From Rhodococcus jostii RHA1 (GTDB lineage: Bacteria > Actinomycetota > Actinomycetes > Mycobacteriales > Mycobacteriaceae), in assembly GCF_000014565.1 (NCBI RefSeq), contig NC_008268.1, positions 1,612,001 through 1,676,000 of the forward strand: a stretch of DNA of 64,000 bases. Direction: 5' to 3'. A program made the translations under genes and the position numbers. Under the pieces are notes generated by a model, which worked only from the letters and a program-made list of their open reading frames with translations, did not search any database and was not told where the DNA came from. Below are positions 35,315 to 44,150 of this stretch, one piece after another; the stretch's first letter is position 1; each line of letters begins with the position of its first letter.

Positions 35315-35632
35315 ATGAGCATCCTGATCCAGGTTCTCGAACAGGGGTACGCGCTCACCACTCCGTGGGAGCAACGGAAGTACGCCTTCGTCGATGCCAC
35401 GCACATCGTCACGATTCGACTGGACGGACAGTCGGGTGTGTGGCTCGACGGCATGAAACACGGTGAGGCACACAGGCTTGCGGTCACGCCCACCCCCAGC
35501 GAGGCTATCTTCTTCCTCCTCCGCACCCTCGACCTGCTCGCCGAGTGCAGGCAGAGCGGAGGTTCCTGGGTGATCGGCCACGACGGCACGCACCTGTCGT
35601 CGATCGCCGCTGTGCGCCTGCCCTTCACTTGA
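35315..35632 (+). CDS. Hypothetical protein (105 aa)
   Basis: A 105-residue protein not recognised by any family I know. It starts MSILIQVLEQGYALTTPWEQ with GGGAG upstream, and contains KYAFVDATHIVTIRLDGQSG and PSEAIFFLLRTLDLLAEC. It has no membrane segment or signal peptide and a mixed alpha/beta look. Codon bias fits a real gene. It lies between the reductase and the secreted HNH nuclease on the same strand. No function can be proposed. Confidence 0.62.
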   Translation: MSILIQVLEQGYALTTPWEQRKYAFVDATHIVTIRLDGQSGVWLDGMKHGEAHRLAVTPTPSEAIFFLLRTLDLLAECRQSGGSWVIGHDGTHLSSIAAVRLPFT

Positions 35633-35696
35633 CCTGTCGGGGGCCCGGTGCATACTCCGGGTGGTAGGGGGAGATTCGTCGAGCGCCGGGGGACGC

Positions 35697-36401
35697 ATGA
35701 GACTTCTGTACGTGGCCGCGTGGCTGGCGGCGATCCTGACGGTCTGCGGTTGCGGGGTGTCGCTTCTCGACCTCAGCGGCCCCGGCCCTGCGCCGGGCAG
35801 TCCGCCCCGCGCACACATCGAGGAGTTGCTCGGCCGGGTCGCGACGGTCGAGTCCCGCCCGCACCCCGGCGGATACCAGCGCGGCTGCTCCGGCAAGGAG
35901 TTGTGTGTGTTCGGCCCGGCCTGGACCGACGACCAGGACGCCGCGGCGGGTCACGACGGGTGCGACACCCGCAACAACGTTCTCGCGCTCGATCTCCGCT
36001 CGGTGGCGTTCCGCGACGGCACCCGCGACTGCGTGGTGCTGAGCGGCGTCCTGGCCGATCCATATTCCGGCGAGGTGCTTCCATTCGACCGGGCCGACGC
36101 GAAAGCCGTTCAGATCGACCACGTCTACCCGCTGGCGGCGGCGTGGGACATGGGCGCGTCGACGTGGTCGCCCGAGCGTCGGCTCCGGTTCGCCAACGAC
36201 GTCACGTTCAATCTGCTGGCCGTCAACGGTGCGGACAATCAGGACAAGGGCGACCGGACCCCGCAGGACTGGCTGCCACCGAATCCGGCGTACCACTGCT
36301 TCTACGCGGGCAAGTACCTGTCGGTGGCGGTGGAGTACGGGCTTCCGGCGACGGTGGCGGACCGCGACGCGCTCGCCGAGGTGGCGAAGAAGTGTCTGTG
36401 A
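35697..36401 (+). CDS. Secreted HNH endonuclease-family (DUF1524/GmrSD-like) protein
   Basis: A 234-residue exported protein. The N-terminal hydrophobic segment LLYVAAWLAAILTVCGCG may be a lipoprotein signal, although the residues before the cysteines are not an ideal lipobox. The nuclease domain has TRNNVLALDL, QIDHVYPLAAAWDMGAS and RFANDVTFNLLAVNGADNQD followed by KGDRTPQDWLPP, as in DUF1524-type HNH proteins. ATG at 35697 has GGGGGA upstream. Secreted family members degrade extracellular DNA. The target is not known. Confidence 0.82.
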   Translation: MRLLYVAAWLAAILTVCGCGVSLLDLSGPGPAPGSPPRAHIEELLGRVATVESRPHPGGYQRGCSGKELCVFGPAWTDDQDAAAGHDGCDTRNNVLALDLRSVAFRDGTRDCVVLSGVLADPYSGEVLPFDRADAKAVQIDHVYPLAAAWDMGASTWSPERRLRFANDVTFNLLAVNGADNQDKGDRTPQDWLPPNPAYHCFYAGKYLSVAVEYGLPATVADRDALAEVAKKCL

Positions 36402-36421
36402 GCGCCTCAGGCGACGGCGCC

Positions 36422-37996
36422 TCAGGCCACGGTGAAGGACCGCGTGTGCCAGCCGGTGGCGCCACCCGGAATCGGAGGCGTCCGCTCCTCCACCTGAACG
36501 TTGCCGTCCAGATCCGTGGCACGCACCTGGAGGGTGTGCAGGCCGGACGTGGCCTGCCACTCCCACGTCCACTGCCGCCAGGTGTCGATGGTGTACTGCG
36601 GGGCGAGGGTCGCCGTCTGCCATTCGCCGTTGTCGACCCGTATCTCCACCTTCGCGATGCCGCGGTGCTGCGCCCATGCGGTTCCGGCGACGAGGACGGG
36701 TCCGGGCGGGGTGGGCGCGAACGAGGCGGGCACGTCGATCCGGGACGCGGTCTTGATCGGACCTTTCGCGGACCATCCGCGCTGGGTCCAGTAGGCCTCC
36801 GCCTCGTCGAATCGCGTGAGTTCCCAATCCACCACCCATTTGGTGGCCGACACGTAGCCGTAGAGACCGGGGACGACCTGCCGCACCGGATAACCGTGCT
36901 CGAACGGCAACGGCTGACCGTTCATCGCCACCGCGAGAATCGCGTCGCGCCCGTCCCGCAGGGCGTCGACCGGGGTGCCCGCCGTGAAGTCGTCGCTGCT
37001 GGTGGACAGCAGCATGTCGGCGCCCGGGTGCACACCGGCCTCGTCGAGGATGTCCTTGATCGGGTAGCCGATCCACGTCGCGTTGCCGGCAAGGTTTCCG
37101 CCGACCTCGTTGGACACGCACGTCAGCGTGATCACCCGTTCGACGGGCGTCCTCGCGACCAGGTCGTCCCACGTCAGCGTGAGCTCGCGGTCGACCATGC
37201 CGTGGATGTGCAGTTGCCAGTCGTCCGTCGTCAACCGCGGGACCCGCAGGGCGGTGTCGATCCGGTAGAAATCCTCGTTCGACGTGACGAACGGGGTGGC
37301 TCCCGGCACGTCGACGTCGGTGCCGGGAGCGATCGGGGCCGCCCGGTCCGACACCTCGGGAAGGGCGAAAGCGCGGCGGTTGTCCAGAGCTCCCGCGGCT
37401 TGCTGCCCGAGGTAGCGGCCGGCGGCTCCCGCGGCAGCGGCCGTCGCGGCGGCAGCCGCCGCCAGCAGAAGAAAAGTCCGGCGCGGCAACCACGAATCCT
37501 CGGCATCCGAATCCTCGGGCGCCCGCGCGGCGGTCGTCAGCACCCGCAGAACCGCGATGCCGGCGACGACCCCCACCACGGTCGGCAGTGCAAACATCCA
37601 CGTGGCGCTGGGACGCTGGGTCGAGGCAACGATGCCCACCAGCCCGAGAACCGCCAGGATCGCGCTGCCGAACGGGGCGCGGGGGCGCTCGACGATTCCC
37701 GCTGTCGCGGCGAGGAGCACGATGAGGATCGTCATCCCGACGAACAGTGCGGGTTTGTCGTTGGTGCCGAACGTGTCGATCGCGAACTCGCGAGCCCAGG
37801 CAGGACTGCGGTCCACCGTCGTCGATCCGACCGCATAGAACGGCGACGAGTTCGGGTCGATCAGCACCGACAGCAGTTCGCCCACCCCGAGCACGACTCC
37901 GGCGGCGATCACTCCGGCGAGCGCGCGGGAGAACAGGTGCCGCCGCCTCCGAGGCGTCCGCGCCGCCTCGTCCCGGTCACCGATCGTCGTAGTCAT
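36422..37996 (-). CDS. Membrane-anchored sulfite-oxidase-like molybdopterin enzyme
   Basis: A 524-residue protein with four to five N-terminal membrane helices (up to about residue 190, ending FLLLAAAAAATAA) followed by a periplasm-facing molybdopterin domain. LTLTWDDLVARTPVERVITL, then LTCVSNEVGGNLAGN with the molybdenum-binding cysteine, and GYPVRQVVPGLYGYVSATKW mark the sulfite-oxidase/YedY fold. A C-terminal dimerisation domain has VRVDNGEW-like IRVDNGEWQTATLAP. The membrane domain plus oxidase in one chain is typical of actinobacteria. The electron acceptor and substrate are unknown. Confidence 0.88.
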   Translation of the reverse strand: MTTTIGDRDEAARTPRRRRHLFSRALAGVIAAGVVLGVGELLSVLIDPNSSPFYAVGSTTVDRSPAWAREFAIDTFGTNDKPALFVGMTILIVLLAATAGIVERPRAPFGSAILAVLGLVGIVASTQRPSATWMFALPTVVGVVAGIAVLRVLTTAARAPEDSDAEDSWLPRRTFLLLAAAAAATAAAAGAAGRYLGQQAAGALDNRRAFALPEVSDRAAPIAPGTDVDVPGATPFVTSNEDFYRIDTALRVPRLTTDDWQLHIHGMVDRELTLTWDDLVARTPVERVITLTCVSNEVGGNLAGNATWIGYPIKDILDEAGVHPGADMLLSTSSDDFTAGTPVDALRDGRDAILAVAMNGQPLPFEHGYPVRQVVPGLYGYVSATKWVVDWELTRFDEAEAYWTQRGWSAKGPIKTASRIDVPASFAPTPPGPVLVAGTAWAQHRGIAKVEIRVDNGEWQTATLAPQYTIDTWRQWTWEWQATSGLHTLQVRATDLDGNVQVEERTPPIPGGATGWHTRSFTVA

Positions 37997-38081
37997 CGCA
38001 GCCCTGCTCCTTTGCCGTCGTCACCGTGTATTCGGAGCTGAGAACGCGCACGGATGGGAGCCCACTACTAGTATTTGCCGG

Positions 38082-38897
38082 ATGAACCAGCTCGACAAAG
38101 ACACTCTTCTCTGCATCTCACTCTCCGGCCGACCGAGCAACATCGGCACCCGGTTTCACAATTATCTGTACGGCGAGCTGGGCCTCAATTTCGTCTACAA
38201 AGCGTTCACCACCAACGACCTCCAGGCTGCGGTCGGCGGCATCCGCGCGCTGGGCATTCGCGGCGCCGGCGTCTCCATGCCGTTCAAGGAGCAGATCATC
38301 GAGTACGTCGACGTGATGCACGAATCGGCGTCGGTCATCGAGTCCGTCAACACGGTGGTCAACGAGAACGGAGTGTTGCACGCCTACAACACCGACTATC
38401 AGGCCATCGCGAACCTGTTGCGCGACAACGCGTTGCCGCACTCGCTGTCCGTCGCGGTGGCCGGGAGCGGCGGAATGGCCAAAGCTGTGGTCGCCGCCGT
38501 GCGCGACTACGGCTTCACCGACGTCACCGTGGTCGCCCGCAACGAGACCACGGGCGGTGCCGTCGCGAAGCAGTACGGATTCGACTGGCAACCCGAACTC
38601 GGCGCGGCACGGCCGGGGCTCCTGATCAATGCCACCCCCGTCGGCATGGCGGGCGGTCCCGAAGCGGACGATCTGGCGTTCGAACTCGATGCGATCGATG
38701 CGGCGGAGGCCGTGTTCGATGTGGTTGCCATGCCCGCCGCGACGCCGCTGATCCGGGCCGCGGCCGAACGTCACAAGACCGTCATCACCGGCGCCGAGGT
38801 GATTGCACTGCAAGCGGCGGAGCAGTTCGTGCTCTACACCGGTGTCCGCCCGTCCCCCGAAGAGATCCGCAGGGCCTCCGAGTACTCACGGTCGTGA
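38082..38897 (+). CDS. Shikimate dehydrogenase-like protein (AroE paralog)
   Basis: A 271-residue protein of the shikimate/quinate dehydrogenase family. SLSGRPSNIGTRFHNYLYGE replaces the usual catalytic SxSxxxHN segment, GAGVSMPFKEQIIEYVD carries the conserved lysine, and VAGSGGMAKAVVAAVRDYGF is the nucleotide-binding loop. The NTDxxG-type region reads YNTDYQAI. Several residues differ from AroE, so it belongs to the AroE-like group with unclear substrate. It is followed two bases later by a DUF6328 gene. Confidence 0.8.
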   Translation: MNQLDKDTLLCISLSGRPSNIGTRFHNYLYGELGLNFVYKAFTTNDLQAAVGGIRALGIRGAGVSMPFKEQIIEYVDVMHESASVIESVNTVVNENGVLHAYNTDYQAIANLLRDNALPHSLSVAVAGSGGMAKAVVAAVRDYGFTDVTVVARNETTGGAVAKQYGFDWQPELGAARPGLLINATPVGMAGGPEADDLAFELDAIDAAEAVFDVVAMPAATPLIRAAAERHKTVITGAEVIALQAAEQFVLYTGVRPSPEEIRRASEYSRS

Positions 38898-38898
38898 G

Positions 38899-39366
38899 GT
38901 GAGCACCGAGGAGACACCCGCGCAACGGCTCGCACGCAACTTCAGCGAGCTGCTGCAGGAACTCCGTGTCGCGCAGGCAGGCGTGCAGATCCTGTTCGCC
39001 TTCCTCCTCGCGGTCGCCTTCACCGAGGCGTACGAGGAGCAGTCGTCCGGCCTTCGCATGCTCCATCTCGTCACGGTGCTCCTGGCAACGGTGTCCTCGG
39101 CGCTGCTCATCGCCCCGGCGGTCTGGCACCGGGTGCTGTTCCGTCAGGGCTGCCGGGTCGACATCCTGCGCAAGGCCAACCTGTTCGCACTGTGGGGTGT
39201 CGGATTTCTCGCCGCAGCCATGACCGGCACCGTGCTCCTGATTGCCGAAGTGGCAGTGGGCGGTCCGGTCGCGATCGTGATCGGGGTGGCGGCCGCGCTG
39301 ATGTTCGCGACGCTGTGGTTCGCGTTTCCCCGCCTTCTCGCTCACGATCCCGGCGGCGAGGACTAG
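38899..39366 (+). CDS. DUF6328-family membrane protein
   Basis: A 155-residue membrane protein with four hydrophobic segments: QILFAFLLAVAFTEAY, VTVLLATVSSALLIAPAV, LFALWGVGFLAAAMTGTVLL and VAIVIGVAAALMFATLWFAF. The N-terminal RLARNFSELLQELRVAQAGV is the conserved DUF6328 leader. The function is unknown. The GTG start at 38899 comes 1 base after the stop of the AroE-like gene, so the two are cotranscribed. Confidence 0.8.
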   Translation: MSTEETPAQRLARNFSELLQELRVAQAGVQILFAFLLAVAFTEAYEEQSSGLRMLHLVTVLLATVSSALLIAPAVWHRVLFRQGCRVDILRKANLFALWGVGFLAAAMTGTVLLIAEVAVGGPVAIVIGVAAALMFATLWFAFPRLLAHDPGGED

Positions 39367-39401
39367 AACCCCACATTTCGGCGCGATCGCGCTCGCGCAC
39401 T

Positions 39402-39414
39402 GTTGTGCTACAAC
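39402..39414. promoter_or_regulatory. Inverted repeat upstream of urate operon
   Basis: GTTGT-GCT-ACAAC is a perfect 5-bp inverted repeat with the GT-N3-AC core seen in FadR-type GntR operators. It lies about 90 bases upstream of the likely -35 for uraD. The regulator is unknown. Confidence 0.35.
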
Positions 39415-39501
39415 GGCTTTCGCCGGTTCTGATTCCGGCACGCCGCGGACCGCACTCGCATCCGAATCTGGATCAATTCAATTTTGGGTCTTGACATGAA
39501 T

Positions 39502-39529
39502 TGTGACCCCTGTCACGCTTCTCTATACG
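39502..39529 (+). promoter_or_regulatory. Crp/GlxR-like site and promoter of urate operon
   Basis: TGTGACCCCTGTCACG (39502-39517) matches TGTGA-N6-TCACA except for the last base. It overlaps a possible promoter with TTGTGA at 39501-39506 and TATACG at 39524-39529, spaced 17 bases. Binding here would occlude the polymerase, fitting cAMP-linked control of urate use. The sequence match is direct; regulation is inferred. Confidence 0.5.
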
Positions 39530-39563
39530 GAATCATTATTTCGCATTGCGGAAGAAGGGTCGC

Positions 39564-40073
39564 ATGGATCTCGATGCAGGACTCCAACGATTCAACGAGG
39601 CTTCACAGTCCGAGGCAACGGAACTGGCGCGGATCTGCCTGGATATTCCCCGGTGGGCAGACGAACTCGTGTCCGCCCGGCCGTACACCGATCGTGCCTC
39701 ACTCCTCACCGCGGCCAGGACGGGCGCCGGCCCGCTCTCCGCGGGGGAGATCGAGCAAGCCCTCGCGCACCATCCCCGAATCGGTGAACCCCCGGGAGGC
39801 GACGACGCCCAGGCGCACCTGGCACGCTCGGAACAGTCGAATGTCGATTCGTCCGACGCAGCGGCGCAGAAACGGCTCATCGACGGCAACCGCGCCTACG
39901 AGGACAAGTTCGGCCGGGTCTTCCTCGTCCGCGCCGCCGGCCGCAGCACGTCCGACATCCTCACCGCACTCGACCGCCGGCTCCTCAACGACGAGGACAG
40001 CGAATTAGCCGTTGTCGCAGAGGAACTGCGCGACATCGCCGCACGTCGGCTCGCCGGGATGCTGGACGCATGA
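39564..40073 (+). CDS. uraD: OHCU decarboxylase
   Basis: A 169-residue 2-oxo-4-hydroxy-4-carboxy-5-ureidoimidazoline decarboxylase. ALAHHPRIGEPP carries the conserved histidine, and EQSNVDSSDAAAQKRLIDGN and EDKFGRVFLVRAAGRS are the family core. It performs the last step from urate to S-allantoin. The ATG at 39564 has AAGAAGG nine bases upstream. It is the first gene of a urate operon and overlaps the hydroxyisourate hydrolase gene by four bases. Confidence 0.93.
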   Translation: MDLDAGLQRFNEASQSEATELARICLDIPRWADELVSARPYTDRASLLTAARTGAGPLSAGEIEQALAHHPRIGEPPGGDDAQAHLARSEQSNVDSSDAAAQKRLIDGNRAYEDKFGRVFLVRAAGRSTSDILTALDRRLLNDEDSELAVVAEELRDIAARRLAGMLDA

Positions 40074-40414
40074 GCGAGATCAGCCAGGTCACCACCCACG
40101 TGCTGGACGCGGCCGAAGGCATGCCCGCGCGGGAGGTGCCGGTCACGCTGACGGTCCAGCGACAGTCCGACTGGATCACCGTGGCCGAGGCCGTCACCGA
40201 CGACGACGGACGCGTCACAACCCTGGGCCCCGCCCGACTCGAGCCGGGCACCTACCGGATCGTCTTCGACACCGGACGCTATTTCGCAGTGAAGGGACGT
40301 CCGGCGTTCTACCCCGACATCACCATCACGTTCGCGCTGACCGACAGCGAACAGCACTACCACGTACCAGTGCTTCTCAGCCCGTTCGCATACTCGACCT
40401 ACCGAGGGAGCTAA
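40070..40414 (+). CDS. uraH: 5-hydroxyisourate hydrolase (transthyretin-like)
   Basis: A 114-residue transthyretin-related protein. ITTHVLDAAEGMPA-like VTTHVLDAAEGMPAREVPVT is the family N-terminus with the catalytic histidine, and the C-terminus ends LSPFAYSTYRGS, the YRGS signature. It hydrolyses 5-hydroxyisourate from uricase. The ATG overlaps the uraD stop (ATGA) and the uricase ATG follows two bases after its stop. Confidence 0.95.
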   Translation: MSEISQVTTHVLDAAEGMPAREVPVTLTVQRQSDWITVAEAVTDDDGRVTTLGPARLEPGTYRIVFDTGRYFAVKGRPAFYPDITITFALTDSEQHYHVPVLLSPFAYSTYRGS

Positions 40415-40416
40415 TC

Positions 40417-41310
40417 ATGAGCAAGATCGTGCTCGGCCAGAACCAGTACGGCAAGGCAGAAGTCCGGTTGGTCAAGATCACCCGGGACACGAAGCGACAC
40501 GAGATCGAAGACGTCACCGTGACGTCGCAACTGCGCGGCGACCTCGACGCGGTGCACACCGAAGGCGACAACGCGCACGTCGTGGCCACGGACACCCAGA
40601 AGAACACGGTGTACGCGTTCGCCCGCGACGGCGTCGGCTCGATCGAGACGTTCGCCATGCGGCTCGGACAGCACTTCACAGGGGAATTCGAGTGGATCAC
40701 CGGCGGCCGGTGGGAGATCGAGCAGTACTCGTGGGCGCGGATCCCGGTCGACGGCGAGGGCCACGACCATTCCTTCGTCCGATCGAGCGACGAACGGCGA
40801 AACACCGTGGTCACCATGGACGGCGATCGGACGTGGATCGTGTCCGGTCTCAGCAACATGGTGGTGTTGAAGTCGACGGGCTCGGAGTTCCGGGGCTACC
40901 CGAAGGACAAGTACACCACGCTGCAGGAGACGTCCGACCGGATCCTCGCCACGTCGGTGAGCGCCCGGTGGCGTTACCTCACCACCGACGTCGACTTCGA
41001 CAAGACCTTCGAGAACGTGCGGGCAATCATGCTGGAGGCCTTCGCCACGACGCATTCGCTCGCGCTGCAGCAGTCCCTGTTCCAGATGGGTTCGGCGGTA
41101 CTCGAGGCGCACCCCGAGATCGCCGAGGTGAAGTTCTCGATGCCGAACAAACACCACTTCCTCGTCGACCTGGAACCGTTCGGACTCGACAACCCCGGCG
41201 AGGTGTTCTTCGCGGCCGACCGCCCCTACGGGTTGATCGAGGCGACCGTCGAGCGCGAGGACGCTCCCGACGCCGGCCGCGCCTGGGATTCCGTTCCCGG
41301 ATTCTGCTAG
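40417..41310 (+). CDS. uaz: Urate oxidase (uricase, factor-independent)
   Basis: A 297-residue cofactor-free uricase. QNQYGKAEVRLVKITRDT is the N-terminus with the catalytic lysine region, DNAHVVATDTQKNTVYAFAR contains the catalytic threonine (VATDTQKNTVY), and FSMPNKHHFLVDLEPFGL holds the conserved histidines near the C-terminus. It oxidises urate to 5-hydroxyisourate with O2. It follows uraH by two bases and precedes a permease, giving uptake and full ring opening in one operon. Confidence 0.96.
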   Translation: MSKIVLGQNQYGKAEVRLVKITRDTKRHEIEDVTVTSQLRGDLDAVHTEGDNAHVVATDTQKNTVYAFARDGVGSIETFAMRLGQHFTGEFEWITGGRWEIEQYSWARIPVDGEGHDHSFVRSSDERRNTVVTMDGDRTWIVSGLSNMVVLKSTGSEFRGYPKDKYTTLQETSDRILATSVSARWRYLTTDVDFDKTFENVRAIMLEAFATTHSLALQQSLFQMGSAVLEAHPEIAEVKFSMPNKHHFLVDLEPFGLDNPGEVFFAADRPYGLIEATVEREDAPDAGRAWDSVPGFC

Positions 41311-41320
41311 GAGCGCGGCG

Positions 41321-42754
41321 ATGAAGCGGATCGGACACCGGGTTGCCGGAACTCCCGGACCCGAGGACGAGCGTTTGCCGCTCGGAAAGTCGTACGTCTA
41401 CGGGTTGCAGCACATCCTGACGATGTACGGCGGCGTGATCGCGCCTCCCCTGATCGTCGGCGGCGCCGCCGGGCTGACCGGCGTCGAGATCGGCCTGCTC
41501 GTGTCGGCGGCATTGTTCGTCAGCGGTGCGGCCACACTGCTGCAGACCCTCGGCGTTCCGTATTTCGGGGCAAAACTTCCCCTGGTGCAGGGCATTTCCT
41601 TTGCCTCGGTGTCCACGATGGTGGCAGTGGCCAGCGGTCCGGGTGGACTGCGCTCGGTGTTCGGAGCAATCATGGTCGCCGGCGCGATCGGACTGTTGAT
41701 CAGCCCGTTCTTCTGCAGGATCGTGCGCTACTTCCCGCCCGTCGTCACCGGATCGATCATCACGGTCATCGGCATCTCCCTCCTTCCGGTCGCGGTGCGC
41801 TGGGCGATGGGCGGCAACGCCAAGGCGCCGGACTGGGGTTCGATGTCCAATATCGGGCTCGCCGGATTCAGCCTGTTCGTCGTGCTGCTGGTGAGCCGGC
41901 TGGTACAGGGAACCCTGTCGCGGCTGTCGATCCTGATCGGCATCGTCGTGGGAACCCTGTTCGCCGCGCTGATCGGCAAGGCCGACTTCGGTGCCGTCGG
42001 GAAGGGCGCGATCTTCGAACTGCCGCAGGTGTTCTCGTTCGGCACTCCGCTGTTCCAGATCGGCGCGATCATCTCGATGACCGTGGTGATCCTCGTGATC
42101 ATGACCGAGACGACGGCGGACATCCTGGCGGTCGGCGAAATCGTGGGAACGAGGGTCGATGCCCGCCGGGTCGGCGACGGTCTCCGCGCCGACATGCTCG
42201 CCACCACCGTGGCACCGGTGTTCGGCACGTTCCCGGCCAGCGCGTTCGCTCAGAACGTCGGGCTGGTCGCGATCACGGGGATCAAGAGCAGATACGTTGT
42301 CGCGGCCGGAGGTTCGGTTCTGTTCGCTCTCGGGCTGTTCCCCGTCCTGGGGCGACTGGTGGCGTCCGTGCCACTGCCGGTCCTCGGCGGTGCGGGGATC
42401 GTCCTCTTCGGTTCGGTGGCCGCGAGCGGAATCCGGACACTGTCCAAGGTGTCGTACGACGGCAACCTCAACCTGGTCATCGTCGCGGTGGCCCTCGGAT
42501 TCGGGGTCATTCCGATCGCCGTGCCCGAGTTCTACTCGGCCTTCCCGGAGTGGGTCCACATCGTCTTCGACTCGGGCATCAGCGCGGCCAGCATCGTCGC
42601 GGTGCTGCTGAACATCCTGTTCAACGAGGTCAAGGCCGGCAACCGGCCCACACCCTCGGTGGTCTCGGCGGCGCCGCCCGTCCTCGTCCACCCAGCCGAG
42701 GACTCGGAGCACCCGGCAGACACGGCGCGCACCTCCGCCGTGCGCAATGAGTAG
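41321..42754 (+). CDS. NCS2-family purine (urate/xanthine) permease
   Basis: A 477-residue nucleobase:cation symporter-2 protein. LQHILTMYGGVIAPPLIVGG is the signature N-terminus, and helix 8-10 has FPASAFAQNVGLVAITGIKS, the QNVGLV box of urate/xanthine carriers. The C-terminal tail is soluble. Position directly after the uricase genes points to urate or xanthine import. The start is ATG at 41321, ten bases after the uricase stop. A hairpin ends the transcript. Confidence 0.92.
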   Translation: MKRIGHRVAGTPGPEDERLPLGKSYVYGLQHILTMYGGVIAPPLIVGGAAGLTGVEIGLLVSAALFVSGAATLLQTLGVPYFGAKLPLVQGISFASVSTMVAVASGPGGLRSVFGAIMVAGAIGLLISPFFCRIVRYFPPVVTGSIITVIGISLLPVAVRWAMGGNAKAPDWGSMSNIGLAGFSLFVVLLVSRLVQGTLSRLSILIGIVVGTLFAALIGKADFGAVGKGAIFELPQVFSFGTPLFQIGAIISMTVVILVIMTETTADILAVGEIVGTRVDARRVGDGLRADMLATTVAPVFGTFPASAFAQNVGLVAITGIKSRYVVAAGGSVLFALGLFPVLGRLVASVPLPVLGGAGIVLFGSVAASGIRTLSKVSYDGNLNLVIVAVALGFGVIPIAVPEFYSAFPEWVHIVFDSGISAASIVAVLLNILFNEVKAGNRPTPSVVSAAPPVLVHPAEDSEHPADTARTSAVRNE

Positions 42755-42785
42755 ACAGCCGGAACAGGCCACCCCCCGGTCGAGC

Positions 42786-42821
42786 GGTGCGGTCGCGACG
42801 CTACCGGTCCGCGACTGCACC
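42786..42821. terminator. Hairpin between convergent NCS2 and antiporter genes
   Basis: GGTGCGGTCGCG (42786-42797) pairs with CGCGACTGCACC (42810-42821) except for one internal mismatch. The loop contains the antiporter stop codon. Likely a bidirectional terminator. Confidence 0.55.
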
Positions 42822-44054
42822 GCCCTCCCGGCGAAGATCGAGCAGGCGCATCACCCGTGTCGCACTCACCCCGTGGACGAGGACGGAGAGGACGACGGTG
42901 AAGGCCACCGTCGACCACAACCATTTCTCGTCGTCCACGCCGGCTTCCGCAGCGGCGTAGGCGAGATAGTAGATCGACCCGATTCCGCGAACCCCGAAGA
43001 AGGCGGTGACCCGGCGCTCGGGACCGGACATCTCCTCGCAGCCCAGCAGTGAAAGCCATCCCACCACCGGCCGGATGACGAACACGAGGGCTGCCGCGAC
43101 GAGAACCCCGCCCCACGTCAGTCCGGTCAGCAGACCGGAGGTGAGTGCCACCCCCAGCAGGAGCAGGACGGCGAGGGTGAGCACGTGTTCGAGTTGCTCG
43201 ATCAGGCTGTGCATCTCGGCGTGGTAGTCGTGGGCCCGCTCCGTCCGACGGATCGCGACGGCGCAGGCGAAGACGGCGAGAAAGCCGTATCCCCCGGCCA
43301 GTTCGGTGAGTCCGTACACGGCGAACGTGGCGGCGAGCGCGAAGATGGGTTCGCTGCGTTCGGCGAGGCGCATGTGGGTGATCGGGAAGCGGAAGACCGC
43401 GCGGCCGAACAGATCACCGGCAATCCACCCCAGAGCCGCGCCGATGACGACCTTGCCGATCAGCTCCCAGGCCACCCACTGCACGATCCACTGCTCGATC
43501 GGCCCCTTGCCGATCATGAACAGTGCCAGATACACGAACGGGAAGGCGAGAGCGTCGTTGAGCCCGGCCTCCGAGGTGAGCGCGAACCGGACCTCGTCGT
43601 CCTCCCGATGGGACTCGCCGCCCGAGGTGGGACCTTCGACCTGCACGTCGGACGCCAGAACCGGGTCGGTGGGCGCGAGGACCGCCCCGAGCAGGATCGC
43701 GACGGCGGGAGTCAGTGCCGCCACCCACCAGCCGAGCAGCGCGACAGCGGCGATTCCGAGAGGCATCGCGATCAGCAGCAGACGCCACGTCGAATTCCAC
43801 GTCCGCCAGCCCAGAGGCCTGTCGATCGCCAGTCCCACACCCATCAGGGCGACGATGACGCAGGTTTCACTCAGGTGCTCCGTCACGGCCGGATGCAGTG
43901 CCGGCGACAATGTGTCCGTGCCCGACTCGCCGAGCAGCAGGCCGCCGCCCGCCCCGACCGCCAGGACGATCAGCGGCGCCGAGACGGCACGGTCCTGGAA
44001 CAGGCGCGGAACGGTGGCGGCCAGCAGAAGAGCCAGTCCTGCCGTGAGATACAC
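42801..44054 (-). CDS. Cation:proton antiporter, CPA1/NhaP type
   Basis: A 417-residue membrane antiporter with about twelve helices. LLGAVLAPTDPVLASDVQVE and VRFALTSEAGLNDALAFPFV carry the conserved acidic pair (TDP and ND) of NhaP-like Na+/H+ exchangers, and FFGVRGIGSIYYLAYA is the C-terminal motif. It likely exports Na+ or K+ for pH and salt balance. The start is as given, with a few possible alternatives. It is the last gene on a minus-strand stretch with the macrodomain gene about 100 bases upstream. Confidence 0.85.
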   Translation of the reverse strand: MYLTAGLALLLAATVPRLFQDRAVSAPLIVLAVGAGGGLLLGESGTDTLSPALHPAVTEHLSETCVIVALMGVGLAIDRPLGWRTWNSTWRLLLIAMPLGIAAVALLGWWVAALTPAVAILLGAVLAPTDPVLASDVQVEGPTSGGESHREDDEVRFALTSEAGLNDALAFPFVYLALFMIGKGPIEQWIVQWVAWELIGKVVIGAALGWIAGDLFGRAVFRFPITHMRLAERSEPIFALAATFAVYGLTELAGGYGFLAVFACAVAIRRTERAHDYHAEMHSLIEQLEHVLTLAVLLLLGVALTSGLLTGLTWGGVLVAAALVFVIRPVVGWLSLLGCEEMSGPERRVTAFFGVRGIGSIYYLAYAAAEAGVDDEKWLWSTVAFTVVLSVLVHGVSATRVMRLLDLRREGGAVADR

Positions 44055-44150
44055 GAAATCGGTGTTCAGTGCGGTCCACCGCCTCCGCGTGGGGAAGATC
44101 CAGTCCGGTCGCCTCCGGTTACCCCCGTGCGCGGATCCGAACCAGCGCCG

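Noticed and set aside
36402..36427. Two copies of GCGCCTCAGGC 15 bases apart between convergent genes
   Set aside because: It may be part of a weak terminator, but the arms are short and it overlaps a coding end, so it was not listed as a feature.
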